Part shown: positions 23,765-34,972 of the stretch, piece after piece | Position numbering within the stretch: position 1 is the first letter of the stretch | Layout of the letters: every line of letters begins with the position of its first letter | From: Saccopteryx bilineata | Taxonomy: Eukaryota > Chordata > Mammalia > Chiroptera > Emballonuridae | Direction of reading: 5' to 3' | Length of the DNA: 64,000 bases | Assembly (NCBI RefSeq): GCF_036850765.1 | Contig: NC_089496.1 | Location: 52,955,613-53,019,612 of the forward strand | Translations under genes and position numbers: made by a program | Notes under the pieces: model-generated | Database searches by the model: none | Told to the model about the DNA's origin: nothing | What the model saw: the letters and a program-made list of their open reading frames with translations, nothing else

Positions 23765-23973
23765 TTTTATTTTTTTATTTTATTTATTCATTTTAGAGAG
23801 GAGAGAGAGAGGGAGAGAGAGAGGCAGAGAGAGAGAGGAGAGAGAGACAGGGGGGAGGAGTTGGAAGCATCAACTCCCATATGTGCCTTGACCAGGTAAG
23901 CCCAGGGTTTCGAACCAGCGACCTCAGCATTTCCAGGTCGACGCTTTATCCACTGCGCCACCACAGGTCAGGC
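23765..23973 (-). repeat. Bat tRNA-derived SINE, short 'GCCTGACCTGTGGTGG' family
   Basis: The head at the right reads GCGCCACCACAGGTCAGGC and box B is GGTTTCGAACC in reverse. The GAGA-rich tract and ATTTATTCATTTTAGAG tail are at the left. Target duplication TAGATATATGTATTTTA (17 bp, perfect) lies at 23748-23764 and 23974-23990. Confidence 0.95.
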
Positions 23974-23990
23974 TAGATATATGTATTTTA

Positions 23991-24395
23991 GAAGGGTTTT
24001 TTTTTTATTGCTAATTTACTGAAACCATCTAAATCCATTTGACATATGCATAGCCCTAGAAGAAGACTTTATAAATACAGTGCCTCGACATATTTTGAAG
24101 CTGGAACATGTTATTTTTTTCTCCTCTTCAATTAATTACTCTATCAGTTAGGATAAGTTGAAGACCCTGGTCCAATACTGTGTCTTTCTTGTTTTATATA
24201 TTTGAAGCAGGACTCAAGAGTTATGAGAAATTCTTCCACTACCCACCGTGAGAATACAGAGGAGGCTGCCATGTTGTTTCAGAGGTGGAGCATGAGCAAA
24301 CAGCATGGCTTCTAGCTAAATTCTGGGCATAATGTTTTTCCCATCAGATTCATGGGCCAGACCTTCATTCTAGTTGTAATAAGACAGAGACTCAA
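23991..24395. other. Unique intronic sequence
   Basis: No gene or repeat recognised. Confidence 0.4.
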
Positions 24396-24434
24396 GCCCT
24401 GGCTAGTTGGCTCAGTGGTAGAGCGTCGGCCTGG
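24396..24434 (+). repeat. Isolated SINE head (tRNA-like 5' part only)
   Basis: About 39 bp matches the head of the long-body SINE (GCCCTGGCTAGTTGG, then box A GGCTCAGTGGTAGAGCG, then TCGGCCTGG). It breaks off before box B. The SINE body and A tail are absent and unrelated sequence follows. SINEs usually lose the 5' end, so this 3'-deleted form is unusual. Confidence 0.8.
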
Positions 24435-25198
24435 GGAATTCCTACACATTGTGGCTTACACTTGCTTGGATCTCTACAACGGCTGGCCAGCACTGAATGC
24501 TGATGGGGCTTAAAGGCTACTGAGATTGCTTTCAACAAAATCAACCAACCACAGACACCTATGGGACATGGTGCAGGACTGACACCAAGAGATTTACAGG
24601 ATAACACTTAGATATTTACACCCATTTGCAAAAATAAGGTCCCTTTCAATTATGGCATGAACAGGAGCTCCTCCTGATCCTTTGATACACAGGTCCACCC
24701 AGGGTCACCTAAATATTACATACACGTTCCATTTTCTATCAGTAGATTGCTGCCCATTTGATGAAGCACCTGTGCATTAACCATAGAGAACAAAGTCTCT
24801 CTCTGTTGCGACCGTCTCTCTACAAGTCCGGAGTATTGTGAGCAGATAACATGCTTCACTGAGCCTGCATAGAACTGTTCACGCAACACCTGTAAATCAA
24901 GATTGACTTTTTGAACTGAACTTTGTATGATTCAACCAGCTACTCAACGTCCTCTGCCTGAGCAGGCTAACGACTTTTAAGAAATCTGCAAAGCTAAGTA
25001 ACTACCCAAGACTGCCTCAGTACGATTATGATTGAATAACAAAAAGGTTTTGCATTCACAAATCAGGAATGAGTCACTCTCTGATTCTTCCCTGATCAAG
25101 AAGTGTCAGAGAAGGTGCCATTTACAAAGAGAAATGTCACGAAATGTTTGAATTGTGAATTCCTTCCAGGTCCCGACAATGAGGCAATGACCAGAAAC
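24435..25198. other. Unique intronic sequence after the SINE head
   Basis: A CpG-poor, ordinary-complexity stretch I cannot assign to any repeat family, with no coding frame of note. Confidence 0.4.
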
Positions 25199-25219
25199 GG
25201 GGGGGGGGGGGGGGGGGGA
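25199..25219. repeat. Poly(G) homopolymer, about 20 bases
   Basis: An uninterrupted G run, unusually long for mammalian DNA. Length may be imprecise because of sequencing. A C-rich (CCCCAC)n tract lies at 25613-25641. Confidence 0.85.
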
Positions 25220-25837
25220 AGGCAGGGAAGGTATGGATTAAATACTAGTCTGTCAAGAGGAAGAAGTTGTCCATGTCTTGATGGCAGACCTTGTCTTAGG
25301 TCGGGGGAAGTCATCGGCTCTGCGGGTGATGAGCACAGGGCTCTTCCTGGTTTCCCCACAGTTGGGTCTGGAGTGAAAATCGGAGATCCCGGAGGTCAGC
25401 ACAGGGCCATGCGGTGCTGCAGCCTGGTTCATTATTGTGCTGGGACTTCCACTTATTTCTCTCTCTGGTACAAGTCCTTGGAAAGATGGGGACCCGTTCT
25501 GCCACCAACCAGATTGCCTCACAGTCTCCTGACTCTCGTACCTGTCCCCACCAAGGTCACCTTCCTTCCCTTGTGGCATGGTCTTGGGGAGCAGCAGACC
25601 TTTTATTACTGCCGCCCCCCACCCCACCCCCCACCCCCCACAGCTCTATCTGCTCCAGGGACTGGCCTGTACCTTCAGACTTACACTGTGTGCTCCAATC
25701 CTACCAGCAAATGACACTGATAATGGGGGGGGGAGGGGAGACAGAAATATCATATACATACTAAATTTTAACCATGCGTCACATGATTCATAATTTTTTT
25801 TGCCATATATTTGTCCTAAAAACCATATAAGTAGGTT

Positions 25838-25985
25838 ATATTATTATTCCCATTTTAAAGAGAAGGACAAGGCAGTTTGGAAGAGGAGAAATTAGCCCAG
25901 GGTCAGGACAAATGCACACAGAGTAAGGGCTGAAACTGTAATTAATATAAAACCCAATGCACTCAACCACCACACTCATACTTTG
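25838..25985 (-). repeat. MIR fragment
   Basis: It reads TATTATTATTCCCATTTTAA, GAGAAGGACAAGG, AAATTAGCCCAGGGTCA and GGGCTGAAACTG. This corresponds to the reversed MIR text (TTATCCCCATTTTACAGATG... CCCAAGGTCAC). Confidence 0.72.
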
Positions 25986-26400
25986 AATCACTAGTAAAGT
26001 TGAAGGTCACCAGAGATCGGAATGGCCACATCACCATAACCATACCGAGGTGAGTAAGTAAGTGCACCGTGCTGGGGGATAAACTTAGCCCGACGGTTTC
26101 CACAGAGCTTAACTGACTAGTATCATTATTTAGTTATTGCCTATGAGTGTGCTTTTCTATCTTCAATTGTATTTTAAGTTCACGAAGACCAACAGCTATG
26201 CCTACACAAGTTAAAATTTCTTCTTTGGTGCCAAGCACCATGCGACTCGTAAAAATGATCAATATATAATGGTTGACTCCATCATAAACTGTGCAATCTC
26301 AAAATATCCTCTTAAGGCCTTAAATGGTACTTGAAATCTAAAACCTAAGGCATGTAAAATGACATTGTTCTGGGGAGTAAGAGACAGCCGTCAGTCACTG
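25986..26400. other. Unique intronic sequence
   Basis: Nothing recognisable. Confidence 0.4.
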
Positions 26401-26975
26401 GGGGCCGGGGGCCTCAGAGGTGGGGGTCTGAGCGGTGGGGACAGGGGCTGTGCTGTGGGGGGGTTGAGCGGTGGGGGCAGGCTGGGCGGTGAGGGCGGGG
26501 GCTGCGGTGGGGGCTGAGCTGAGCAGTGGGGCGGGGCTGAACGGTCGGGGGTGGGACTGAGCAGTGGGGGGTGGGGCTGAGCAGTAGGGGGTGGGGCTGA
26601 GCTGAGCAGTGGGGCGGGGCTGAATGGTAGGGGGTGGGGCTGAGCAGTAGGGGGTGGGGCTGAGCAGTAGGGGGTGGGGCTGAGCTGAGCAGTGGGGCGG
26701 GGCTGAATGGTAGGGGGTGGGGCTGAGCAGTAGGGGGTGGGGCTGAGCAGTAGGGGGTGGGGCTGAGCTGAGCAGTGGGGCGGGGCTGAACGGTAGGGGG
26801 TGGGGCTGAGCGGTAGGGGGTGGGGCTGAGCTGAGCAATGGGCGGGGCTGAACAGTAGGGGGCGGGGCTGGACGGTAGGGGCGGGGCTGGACGGTAGGGG
26901 CAGGACTGGACGGTAGGGGCGGGGCTGAACGGTAGGGGGTGGGGCTGAGCGGTGGGGGCTGCCTGGTGGGGGGGC
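26401..26975 (+). repeat. G-rich minisatellite with 20-bp units and 83-bp higher-order period
   Basis: The basic unit is GGGGCTGAGCAGTAGGGGGT (20 bp), mixed with a 23-bp variant containing GAGCTGAGCAGTGGGG. The variant recurs at 26516, 26599, 26682 and 26765, exactly 83 bp apart each time, then at 26828 (63 bp, one unit lost). Outer copies are more degenerate. The plus strand is packed with GGGG runs. The long Pro/Ser-rich minus frames here (147 and 230 residues) are by-products of the repeat. Confidence 0.95.
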
Positions 26976-27894
26976 TGAGCTCAGGGAGAGCTCAGATGGA
27001 CAAGGGGTTGACGGGCAGCAGAGCACCAGGACTGGAACGGGAGTCCTACGTGGCAGATGCTGACAGATGCGTACGGGTAACACTTCACTCTATGTTTAGG
27101 AACGTTCCAAATGTCATGAGGACAAAAAAGCATCAGGGATTTCCCTGGCCTGAATCATAAAAGACGAGAAGATGTCAGTAACCCCTAAAAAAGGGTGTCA
27201 CTGGCAGCAGCAAAAGTCACCCTTCTCAGCTGCGGCCAGTGGTTAGTCCCTTACACCTCACTCCCCTTGGCCCTTACTCCCACCGACTCATGTGCCCCTC
27301 CCCCTGGCTCACCCTCCTCTGTGGCGCTCCTCCTGTGAACAGAGTGGTTCCGACCACAGCCCAGGGAGCCCCCTCCGAGTCCTCTCTGGCCCTCGGCCTT
27401 TATTACCTAATTCTCAGCAAGCTTTCTGACTTGATCGTAACGAGTCAGAGTCCTTTTCCTACAGTTTCTATCCACTTTTATCTGGTCACCCTGGTGGAGG
27501 TCGCCATCATCCCCTGCTTAGGTGATGATGTCCCCACCACCACCACCCAGATCCTGCCTGGATCCCCATTCCCCGCCGCTGTCCTCTGATACACACCAGA
27601 CTCGTGGCCGTGTCAGCCTCTCCATTCGATCACACTGGAGGCTTCCCACCTCCTCTAACAGGCACTCTCAGCTCCGCGGTGACTCGCAGGCCGCACGTGC
27701 TATGGCCCACCCCCTTCTCCGGCTCTCCATCAACCAGGTCTGGGCCGCCTTCCCCAAACGCGCAACCCTCAAGCGCTCCTCCAAGGAGCCCGGTCAATAA
27801 ATGTCACACCGCCTACCAACATCGCTTACTTACTCCTGCACCCTGTCTTTAACGTCCCATTTCCGACCCTCTTCTTCTTACGCCACAGTTGCAT
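26976..27894. other. Mostly unclassified, possibly diverged L2
   Basis: The CT-rich text at 27240-27400 (CCCTTACTCCCACCGACTCA, then CTGGCTCACCCTCCTCTGTG) is reminiscent of L2 coding sequence upstream of the clear L2 end that follows. It is too diverged to assign firmly. Confidence 0.35.
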
Positions 27895-28015
27895 CTAGAC
27901 TCATGAGAGGAGGGACTCTTAGGGATTTACCCACGCTGCCTAGCTCCACGCCGGTTACACGGTAGAGCTCATTCACAATTTCCCAGGATCCACGAGAGAA
28001 GGAATGAATGAATGC
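27895..28015 (+). mobile_element. LINE L2 3' terminus
   Basis: 'AGACTCATGAGAGGAGGGAC', 'CTGCCTAGCTCCACGCCGGT', 'TAGAGCTCATTCACAATTTC' and a terminal GAATGAATGAATG correspond in order to the L2 end (gagggcaggga... cctagcac... taggcgctcaataaat... gaatgaatg). Confidence 0.72.
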
Positions 28016-30005
28016 ATCACGTTAAAAGTCTTGTGCTTCAATTAAGCCCTTCCTCAAAATGCTGCTTGAGAATGTACTTTCTAAATAGGCTGAATCGTTT
28101 TTAAATTCTCAGAAGGATACTTAAACAATAGATTTGCTATTCCTGCCTTAGCCAAAAAGAAAAAAAATAGGTGTCATATACGTTTTCCTTAGACTCACAC
28201 TTTTAATACGGTGGTCCTCCCTATAGGAATCTGACCACAGCATGGTAACATGGGGACAGAAGAAATAATTGAAAGAACAGCATAAAAAAAAATCATGTTG
28301 CTTGCTGGAGAATGCAATAGAATTTTCTGGCATGATATATTACGATCCACACCCTCGGTAATGACCTGTGAAAACATTATTTCAGAATATTAAATCAGGG
28401 AAGAGCCCTCACTCTCCTCTGCTTTGCCACAGGGCTTTTCGGATTGCTGGCACCGTGTTTACTTGTAACGTAATCACAAATACGAAGCCTGCGAAAGCGA
28501 CAGCTATATTAACTTCCTCGCGTGCAGTTAAGGGTTCCACGCACTCGGAAGAACTGTTCCTTCATTTTCATTGTGTGCGACGTAGAGAAACGGACTTGGG
28601 GGAGGCGCTGGTGGGGATGCGGCTGCCCTGACCCTGAGTGAACCCGCAGAGTCAGATGCCCGCAGACAGGAGAAGGGTAATGAGACACTGATCAAACCAT
28701 GGGTGGAACGGAGATGCAGTAGGTGGAACAGAGGTAAAACCTCCACAAGGGCCCCAGGCAGACAACCCAAGGGAAGGTGTGGCTAAGGTCAAGAGGAGTA
28801 TCTGCATAATTCCCCTCTCCTTTAAAGACGCTCCTCACCTGTTCCTCTCTCTGCTCCCAGACCCGTTTATTTTAATACAGAAAATACCCAGGAGAGAAAC
28901 CGTTGCATTAAGCCTTCTTGCGAAGAGAAAAGTGACACGGGGCTTTTACGGAAAGTATGTGATCTTGCAGCAGAGGGCTCAGAAGGCTTTGTGACGGTCT
29001 CCAGGCTCACTCTTCACTTTTCATCTTTGATGCTAAAATTCCAGGCTGTATGACCCGTTGGTTCAAGAGACTGTTCCCAGCCTTTCCTCAAAGCTTCCTC
29101 CACAGAGAAGCCCTTCGGGACTTGACGGCTGACGAGGCCCCAGAGATTCTTGTTCAATAAGGACAGAGAGCGGATTCTCCCTCTTCAGATTTCTGTTCTA
29201 ATCAGTAATGAAAACAAAGACCCAAAGCAAAGGCAGTGAAAGACTAAGGAATGGTAGGCTAAGGTCCTATCTCAGGCTGTACGTGCTATTAAGAGCAGTG
29301 AGCCAGTGGGCTCTTATCCATCCACCCAACAGTCCTCTCCGAAGTCGAAATGTCCAGTTGAAATAACCCAGGGGCCATGCAATCGCTGACGTTTGGCCGT
29401 TTCTGACTTCCAGGATGGCGACACCATGTGGCTCCACCTCATACAATGGGGGTGGGGGTGGGGGCGGAAAATGCAGGTGGGAAGAAGTCCACTTTCAGAT
29501 TCAGTAGACTTTGCGAAGCCAGCGCAGCTTGGCGCACACCACGGACCTCTCGTGTGTAAAAGCACAAAACCCACTTTATACGTCATCCCACACCCCGGAG
29601 GCGCCGGGCCAGGCTTGAGCAGCGGCTCGGCCTCCGATCCTCCTTCGGTGAAACCTAACTAAGTTTCAACTGTGCCAACGGCATGCGGAGTGCGGGTTCT
29701 ACTGTGTGGACAACAAAGAGGATGCTGTCGTAAAACTAGCTGAAAAGAACCTCACAGAAATCCCAGACTGGGCGGGTCACGGTGGGCAGCCACCATGCCG
29801 GCCTGTCCCTTCTCTAGTGAAAGGTGTGTCTTTGCCCCGAACCAGCCCTGCCCATTGTTTCTGTGCATCTCGGTTAACGCACCTTTGAAATGCCTCCTTT
29901 TTCAGACCCTTTGGAAGCATGACCACCCTCAAGAGAACACACGGTCTTGTCCACTGTCCTGTAATCCAATCCTTGCCTTGTTTCTCCCACGTCCGTGTGA
30001 TCTTC
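28016..30005. other. Unique intronic sequence
   Basis: No gene found. A (GGGGGT)n patch lies at 29448-29466. Only short chance frames. Confidence 0.4.
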
Positions 30006-30102
30006 CTTCCCTCCCCTTCCCTCCCCTCCCCTCCCCCTCCCTCCCCTCCCCTCCCTCCCCTCCCCTCCCCTCCCCTCCCCTCCCCTCCCCTCCCCTCCCC
30101 TC
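30006..30102 (+). repeat. (TCCCC)n polypyrimidine microsatellite
   Basis: About 95 bp of CCTCC/TCCCC pentamers, with a perfect (CCCCT) array at its right end. Pro/Ser and Gly/Glu/Arg frames across it are artefacts. Confidence 0.95.
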
Positions 30103-31343
30103 CTGAATCCCAAATGCACAGAACAAGCTGCCAAATCGTCACTCTCCAGAGCATCTGAGATCTTGCTTCCTGGCGATGTCATCTGTGTTTCTGAAATACA
30201 TTCTCATAAAAAATAGAAGAGTGCGTCTAATAAAAAAACCTCCCTACAGGTTTGGAGTTTCCTTACATCGAACACAAGAAAGCCCCAGGCACCAAACACT
30301 TGAAGTTTAAAAGGCTGACTGAAAACTTTGGGAGTCCAACGGGGTGTCTTCCTGTCATCTGAGTAGCCCTCCTTACCTCCTCAGCACCCGGGACCCTTCC
30401 CCTCTCTGTTTTCTGTCCCTCGTTCTGTCCCATCCCCCAGACCTCACTTCCCGCTCGCCTCGTCCTCCTGTGTCTGTCTGTCTGGCTGGCTGGCTCTCCC
30501 TGGCTTCTGATCCCCTGACTTCCATGCTCCCGTCTACTGTGCAGAAGTAGACATGCTAGCAGGGTTTCCTCCTCCTAAAATGCAATGCCGGCTATCTACA
30601 CACCATTCCACACACGCTTACGGCGTGTACCAGTCTCCCGACTTGTGCTCAGCGTGGTGCTAGGTGCCCATGAGAAATAAGGGGAGGAGACAACGGCCTC
30701 AAAATCCTTCCCGGTGAGGGAATTCAGTTGAGTGGGGAGGCAGACATTCCACAATAGAAGCAATGCTCTTCAAGGATAGCGGGTAAGTGCTCCATGACGG
30801 CGTTTTCTGAGACAGGCTGACATGGAAAGAATGGCACGAATCATTTCTAAAAAATACCCTTCTGATAAACACCTGCCTTTAAATGAGACAACAAGGCGTT
30901 GAAACAGTCCCTCCAAAATTAATCCCTGTATGCCCATTATGGCTTGCACATCTCAATAAGGTAAGCATTGATAGAGTTTTGATTAAAAATAGAATTGATT
31001 TTTTTTAAATGACCACCTTAGAAGAACATCCCGAAATGTAATAATATGCCATTCTCCCACCTAAAGATGAACTAGCACACAGAGTAAGACAGACTGGATG
31101 GAGATCTGTACTTGAGGTCATTTTATAAGCAAATCAGTTTCCTGGGAGCTATCAGAAAGTCCAGCTGTACCATTAAATGTAAGCCTGCAAGAGAGCTGAT
31201 TCTGCAGCAGAGGTTACCAGACCACTGCACTCGCAGACAGTGACAGGCGGGCACTCTCGCACTTCCGCCTGAAGAGCAGGATTACCTACCTAGGTCCCTG
31301 ACGCAAAAGGACGCTGAGTCCCCGAGATCAAAGAGAGTTTGAG
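30103..31343. other. Unique intronic sequence
   Basis: Nothing recognisable. Confidence 0.4.
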
Positions 31344-31543
31344 CAGTGGTATTCACCCTGGACTACAAGAATCCCCTGGGAGCCTTTTTTTTTTTTTTCA
31401 AGTGTCTCAGGCGAGCTTCTGAAATATACACGACCCTGGGCTCCATTCCTCTGTGTTTCCCTTTCCGCTGATTTGAGGGGATTTCCAGGAGTCCGTGTAT
31501 GTGACACTGTCCTATGAGCTTCCATGTTTGGCCAGGTTTTTTT

Positions 31544-31771
31544 TGGTTTGCTTTCACATTTGTTTTTGTTTTGATTTTAGAGAGAAAAGAAGAGAGGGAG
31601 AAAGAGAGAGTGAGAGAGTGAGTGAGAGAGAGAGAGAGAGAAACATTGATTTGTTAGTCCACTCATTCATGCAACCATTGATTGATTCCTGCATGTGCCC
31701 CAACTGGGGATCGAACCCTCAACCTTAGTGTATCAGGATGATGCCCCAACCAACTGAGCCACCTCACCAGG
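31544..31771 (-). repeat. tRNA-derived SINE, Ves-type
   Basis: In reverse the head reads GCCCTGGTGAGGTGGCTCAG and box B reads GGTTCGATCCCC. These are followed by the GGGGCACATGCAGGAATC body and a GAGA-rich region. Target-site text CAGGTTTTTT occurs on both sides (about 31533-31542 and 31779-31788). Confidence 0.88.
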
Positions 31772-31785
31772 GCTAGTCAGGTTTT

Positions 31786-32139
31786 TTCTTTCTTTTCTTT
31801 TTTTTTTTTTTTTAACAGAGACAGAGAGAGAGTCAGAGAGAGGGATAGACAGAAACAGACAGGAACGGAGAGATGAGAAGCATCAGTCATTAGTTTTTCG
31901 TTGCGCATTGAGACACCTTAGTTGTTCATTGATTGCTTTCTCATATGTGCCTTGACCGCGGGCCTTCAGCAGAGGCCCTAGTAACCCCTTGCTCGAGCCA
32001 GCAACCTTGGGTCCAAGCTGGTGAGCTTTTGCTCAAAGCAGATGAGCCCGCGCTCAAGCTGGCGACTTCGGGGTCTCAAACCTGGGTCCTCTGGATCCCA
32101 GTCTGACATTCTATCCACTGCGCCACCGCCTGGTCAGGC
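31786..32139 (-). repeat. tRNA-derived SINE, 'GCCTGACCAGGCGGTGG' family
   Basis: In reverse the head GCCTGACCAGGCGGTGGCGC is at the right end. The body has repeated 'GCTCAAGC' and 'GAGCCAGCAACCTTGG' phrases, and the GAGA tract and T run lie at the left. A 14-bp target duplication GCTAGTCAGGTTTT is at 31772-31785 and 32140-32153. Because that duplication includes the end of the neighbouring SINE, this insertion is the younger one. Confidence 0.92.
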
Positions 32140-32164
32140 GCTAGTCAGGTTTTAAACACCACTG

Positions 32165-34656
32165 ACCTAACACAAAATTGCAGAAAGAAGAGCCAGTTGC
32201 TTCCAGAATCATAAAGCTAGTACATGAGAGTAAAAAATAATGTACCCAGACTCCTTGTGCTCTGGGACAAAGGTTGTCCCCACAACTTCCCGGGCTCCCT
32301 GAAGAGTAAGGTTGACAACACTATGAAGCAGTGAGGAAAACACCCCTTCTTCAACCCTCGGCCTGAAAACGGTACTCAGCTTCTACTCTGTCCCTATTTA
32401 AGGGAAGACAAAGGTTTGTTCCCCTAGAAAAGCAGGCCCACAATAGGCAGCTATGTAAGGTTTGAGCACAGTGGTTAACTTTAAATAAAACGTGACCATC
32501 TCACCACACTCACCATATATATCAACCTTAGAAAGATCCAGGAGGCAGCTGGAAATGCTGCCATGTGACACCCCAAAGCACAAGGGCAGCAACAGATACT
32601 TTACACAGGAGAGGCCGTCCAGTGTCCCCCCCCCCCAGACACACCATGGAGGAGAGTCCTCTGCTGAATTCTGTGGAAGGTCAAAGAGATCCTGACCTTA
32701 CGAACTCATGCATTCAAAACAGGAATAAAGAGTATACGTCCATCGTTGGCCCAAAGGGAGCTCTCATTTCAGACATATCACAGTGGGGCAATCATTTTAA
32801 CCATTCACAACATCAGATATGTATGTAATAACATAAACAAATAAAATTTCATGCAAGCTTAATTAGGGGCTGCTTGTTAGAAATCATGGAGTTAAAGTAT
32901 CTCTGAAATGACAAGGTCCTTCGCGATCTCATTCAACTGCTCATCCTTCCACCCAAAGAAACAAAGGACGCCAGGAAGCCCGGTCCATTTCCAGTGAGTA
33001 CCCCCCGATCCAGCCGGACTGAGGGCTCACAGAGCCGAGTTCTCGTTCATGAGCCAGCTAGGGGAAACCAGCGGAAGTCACACGGCTACTGGGGTCTAGA
33101 TTTCTCCATCTAGGACAACAGCCAACTGACCTTGGTCTCTGAGGGGACACAAATGTGTATCACTCTCTTTCCGTAAATTCCTAATGGAAACAAAGACAAC
33201 AAACATCTTTAGACATGTTGGTCCACTCAGCAGGCTTTCTGAAGAAGTCACACGTCCCAGAGTAAGGCACCTGACTACCAGGAAATGTCTCAGGTGTCAG
33301 GAGAAAACACACACACACACACACTAATATATTTTTAGATAACTAGATGGTTAAGGGGTAAAAAAAATGAGAGAAGTTAGGTCTTTATGAGTAATATGCT
33401 TATCAGTGGCGTCTTAATCATCACCACATCACGTCCCGACAGTGCGCTGCATGGAGAAGCCATCCTGATAAAATGCTCAGGGGACCAGTTGTCACCGGTG
33501 CCATCCTTCTAGGGAGACAGAGGACACTGCTGCTCTGTGGAGCTATGCTGCATAATCCACGACGCCCTCTCACTTGTGCCTTTGAAAGGGCAGTCAGGAT
33601 GGCGGGCGGGGAGCCCCCTGGTGGGCTGGATGCCCCTCTCAGAAGGGCGCTTTGCTCCCTTATTACTCATCGCCAGCCCAGGTGAAACATTTTTCACCCA
33701 GCGTCCTGCGGGGAGACACGTCCCATTTTCAGGGGTAGTCTGTGGATGACAGTGTAGCGACTGACAGTGTATCAACTGAAGCATCATGAGAAAACATGAG
33801 AAATCTTTGTTGTTTGGCATAATGTGCTCCTAAACCTTCACTTGTTTTGCAGCTATCGGGACAGTCTGGAAAAGTGACCAATGGCCTCAGACAGCTTCTT
33901 GGTCCTTCTTGGTGGTCTTGTGAACTAACAGCGCTTGCGATCCATGTGCTTAACACAAGCCGGAGAAGAGCTCTTCTCAGTTGTGAATGAGCAACAATGT
34001 GACATTTTTATAAGGACATTAATGCAGTTAAGCATGTAGTCAATGCTTAATTTATGGTTCATCGTTCTATTTGGAGAGTAAAAGCAGGACACTTATTCCT
34101 GAACGCGCAACGACTTGGCTTACACTTGTGAATCATTTAAATAAATCACAATTTGATTCCATTGACTGCATTCAAGTCTCAGCAGGCTTCATTTAAACAT
34201 TTCTGCTTCTCCAGCTTCCCCCGCAGGTCTTCCCTATTGAGAAGGTAAAATCGGAATCCTTCAAGTGCGCCTTCCCCGAGGCCCGGGCGCAGGAGCACAC
34301 AAAGGAAAATCATGAACTCGTTCAATACCTGGACGCATCTGCGTGTTTCTTAGGGTCTGGCTGTGGCAACAAATGCCTACGTGTTGGGCTTTTTTGTCCT
34401 TCCTCCTCCACAGAGGGTACATGGTTACGAGTGCCTCTTTGTTCAAATAGCATAGCTACCCTTTCGTCGTTTTTTAAAAATCATAACTTTGTTAAGAGAC
34501 TGAAGAATGAGTCAAAAATGGCACATCTGAATATCAAATCTGTTTATCAGTCTTCTTTCAGTGCACAGATTCTCTTGGTAATCCAGTACTTTATTCAAAA
34601 AAAAAAAAACCCTCAAAAAACAGTGGGTTGCTCTGGATTGTTTTTGTGGCTTATAT
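32165..34656. other. Unique intronic sequence
   Basis: No gene. A (CA)9 microsatellite lies at 33307-33325. The AT-rich block 34000-34200 is listed separately. Confidence 0.4.
34000..34200. promoter_or_regulatory. Candidate conserved non-coding element
   Basis: Repeat-free AT-rich text with many homeodomain/POU-like cores (GGACATTAATGCAGTTAAGC, ATGCTTAATTTATGG, ATTTAAATAAATCAC). Inferred from texture only. Confidence 0.25.
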
Positions 34657-34964
34657 CAGTGGTCCCCAACCCCCCATTGGGTCGCGGACTGGTACCGGTC
34701 CTTGGGCCATTTGGTACCGGTCTGCAGAGAAAGAATAAATAATTTACATTATTTCCGTTTTATTTATATTTAAGTCTGAACGATGTTTTATTTTTTTTTT
34801 AAAAATGACCAGATTCCCTCTGTTACATCCGTCTAAGACTCACTCTTGACACTTGTTTCAGTCACGTGATACATTTATCCATCCCACCCTAAAGGCTGGT
34901 CCGTGAAAATATTTTTTTGACATTAAACTGGTCTGTGGCCCAAAAAAAAGGTTGGGGACCACTA
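34657..34964 (+). mobile_element. Non-autonomous hAT element (CAGTGGTCCCCAACC family)
   Basis: Ends are CAGTGGTCCCCAACC and GGTTGGGGACCACTA in inverse. A perfect 8-bp duplication GCTTATAT lies at 34649-34656 and 34965-34972. The interior carries the GGACTGGTACCGGTC and TGGTCCGTGAAAATATTTTT phrases known from mammalian and bat hAT families. No transposase frame. Confidence 0.93.
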
Positions 34965-34972
34965 GCTTATAT

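Larger units (their letters stand above)
31344..32164. mobile_element. Old hAT (MER5-like) element interrupted by two SINEs
   Basis: The left end CAGTGGTATTCACCCTGG and the right end CCAGGTTTTAAACACCACTG are imperfect inverses. Between them, 'AAGAATCCCCTGGGAGCC', 'CCTGGGCTCCATTCC' and 'GATTTGAGGGGATTTCCAG' resemble MER5-group interior text. Its right end is separated from the rest by SINE insertions at 31544-31771 and 31786-32139. No target duplication is preserved. Confidence 0.6.

Noticed and set aside
25103..25714. 203-residue plus-strand frame
   Set aside because: It runs through a poly(G) homopolymer and a C-rich microsatellite and has no recognisable domain.
26391..27083. 230-residue Pro/Ser-rich open frame on the minus strand
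   Set aside because: It lies wholly in the G-rich minisatellite. The periodic SAPPPTAQPHPLP peptides come from the 20-bp repeat, and no start context, splice sites or known domain are present.
29929..30126. Gly/Glu/Arg repeat frames
   Set aside because: Products of the (TCCCC)n microsatellite.
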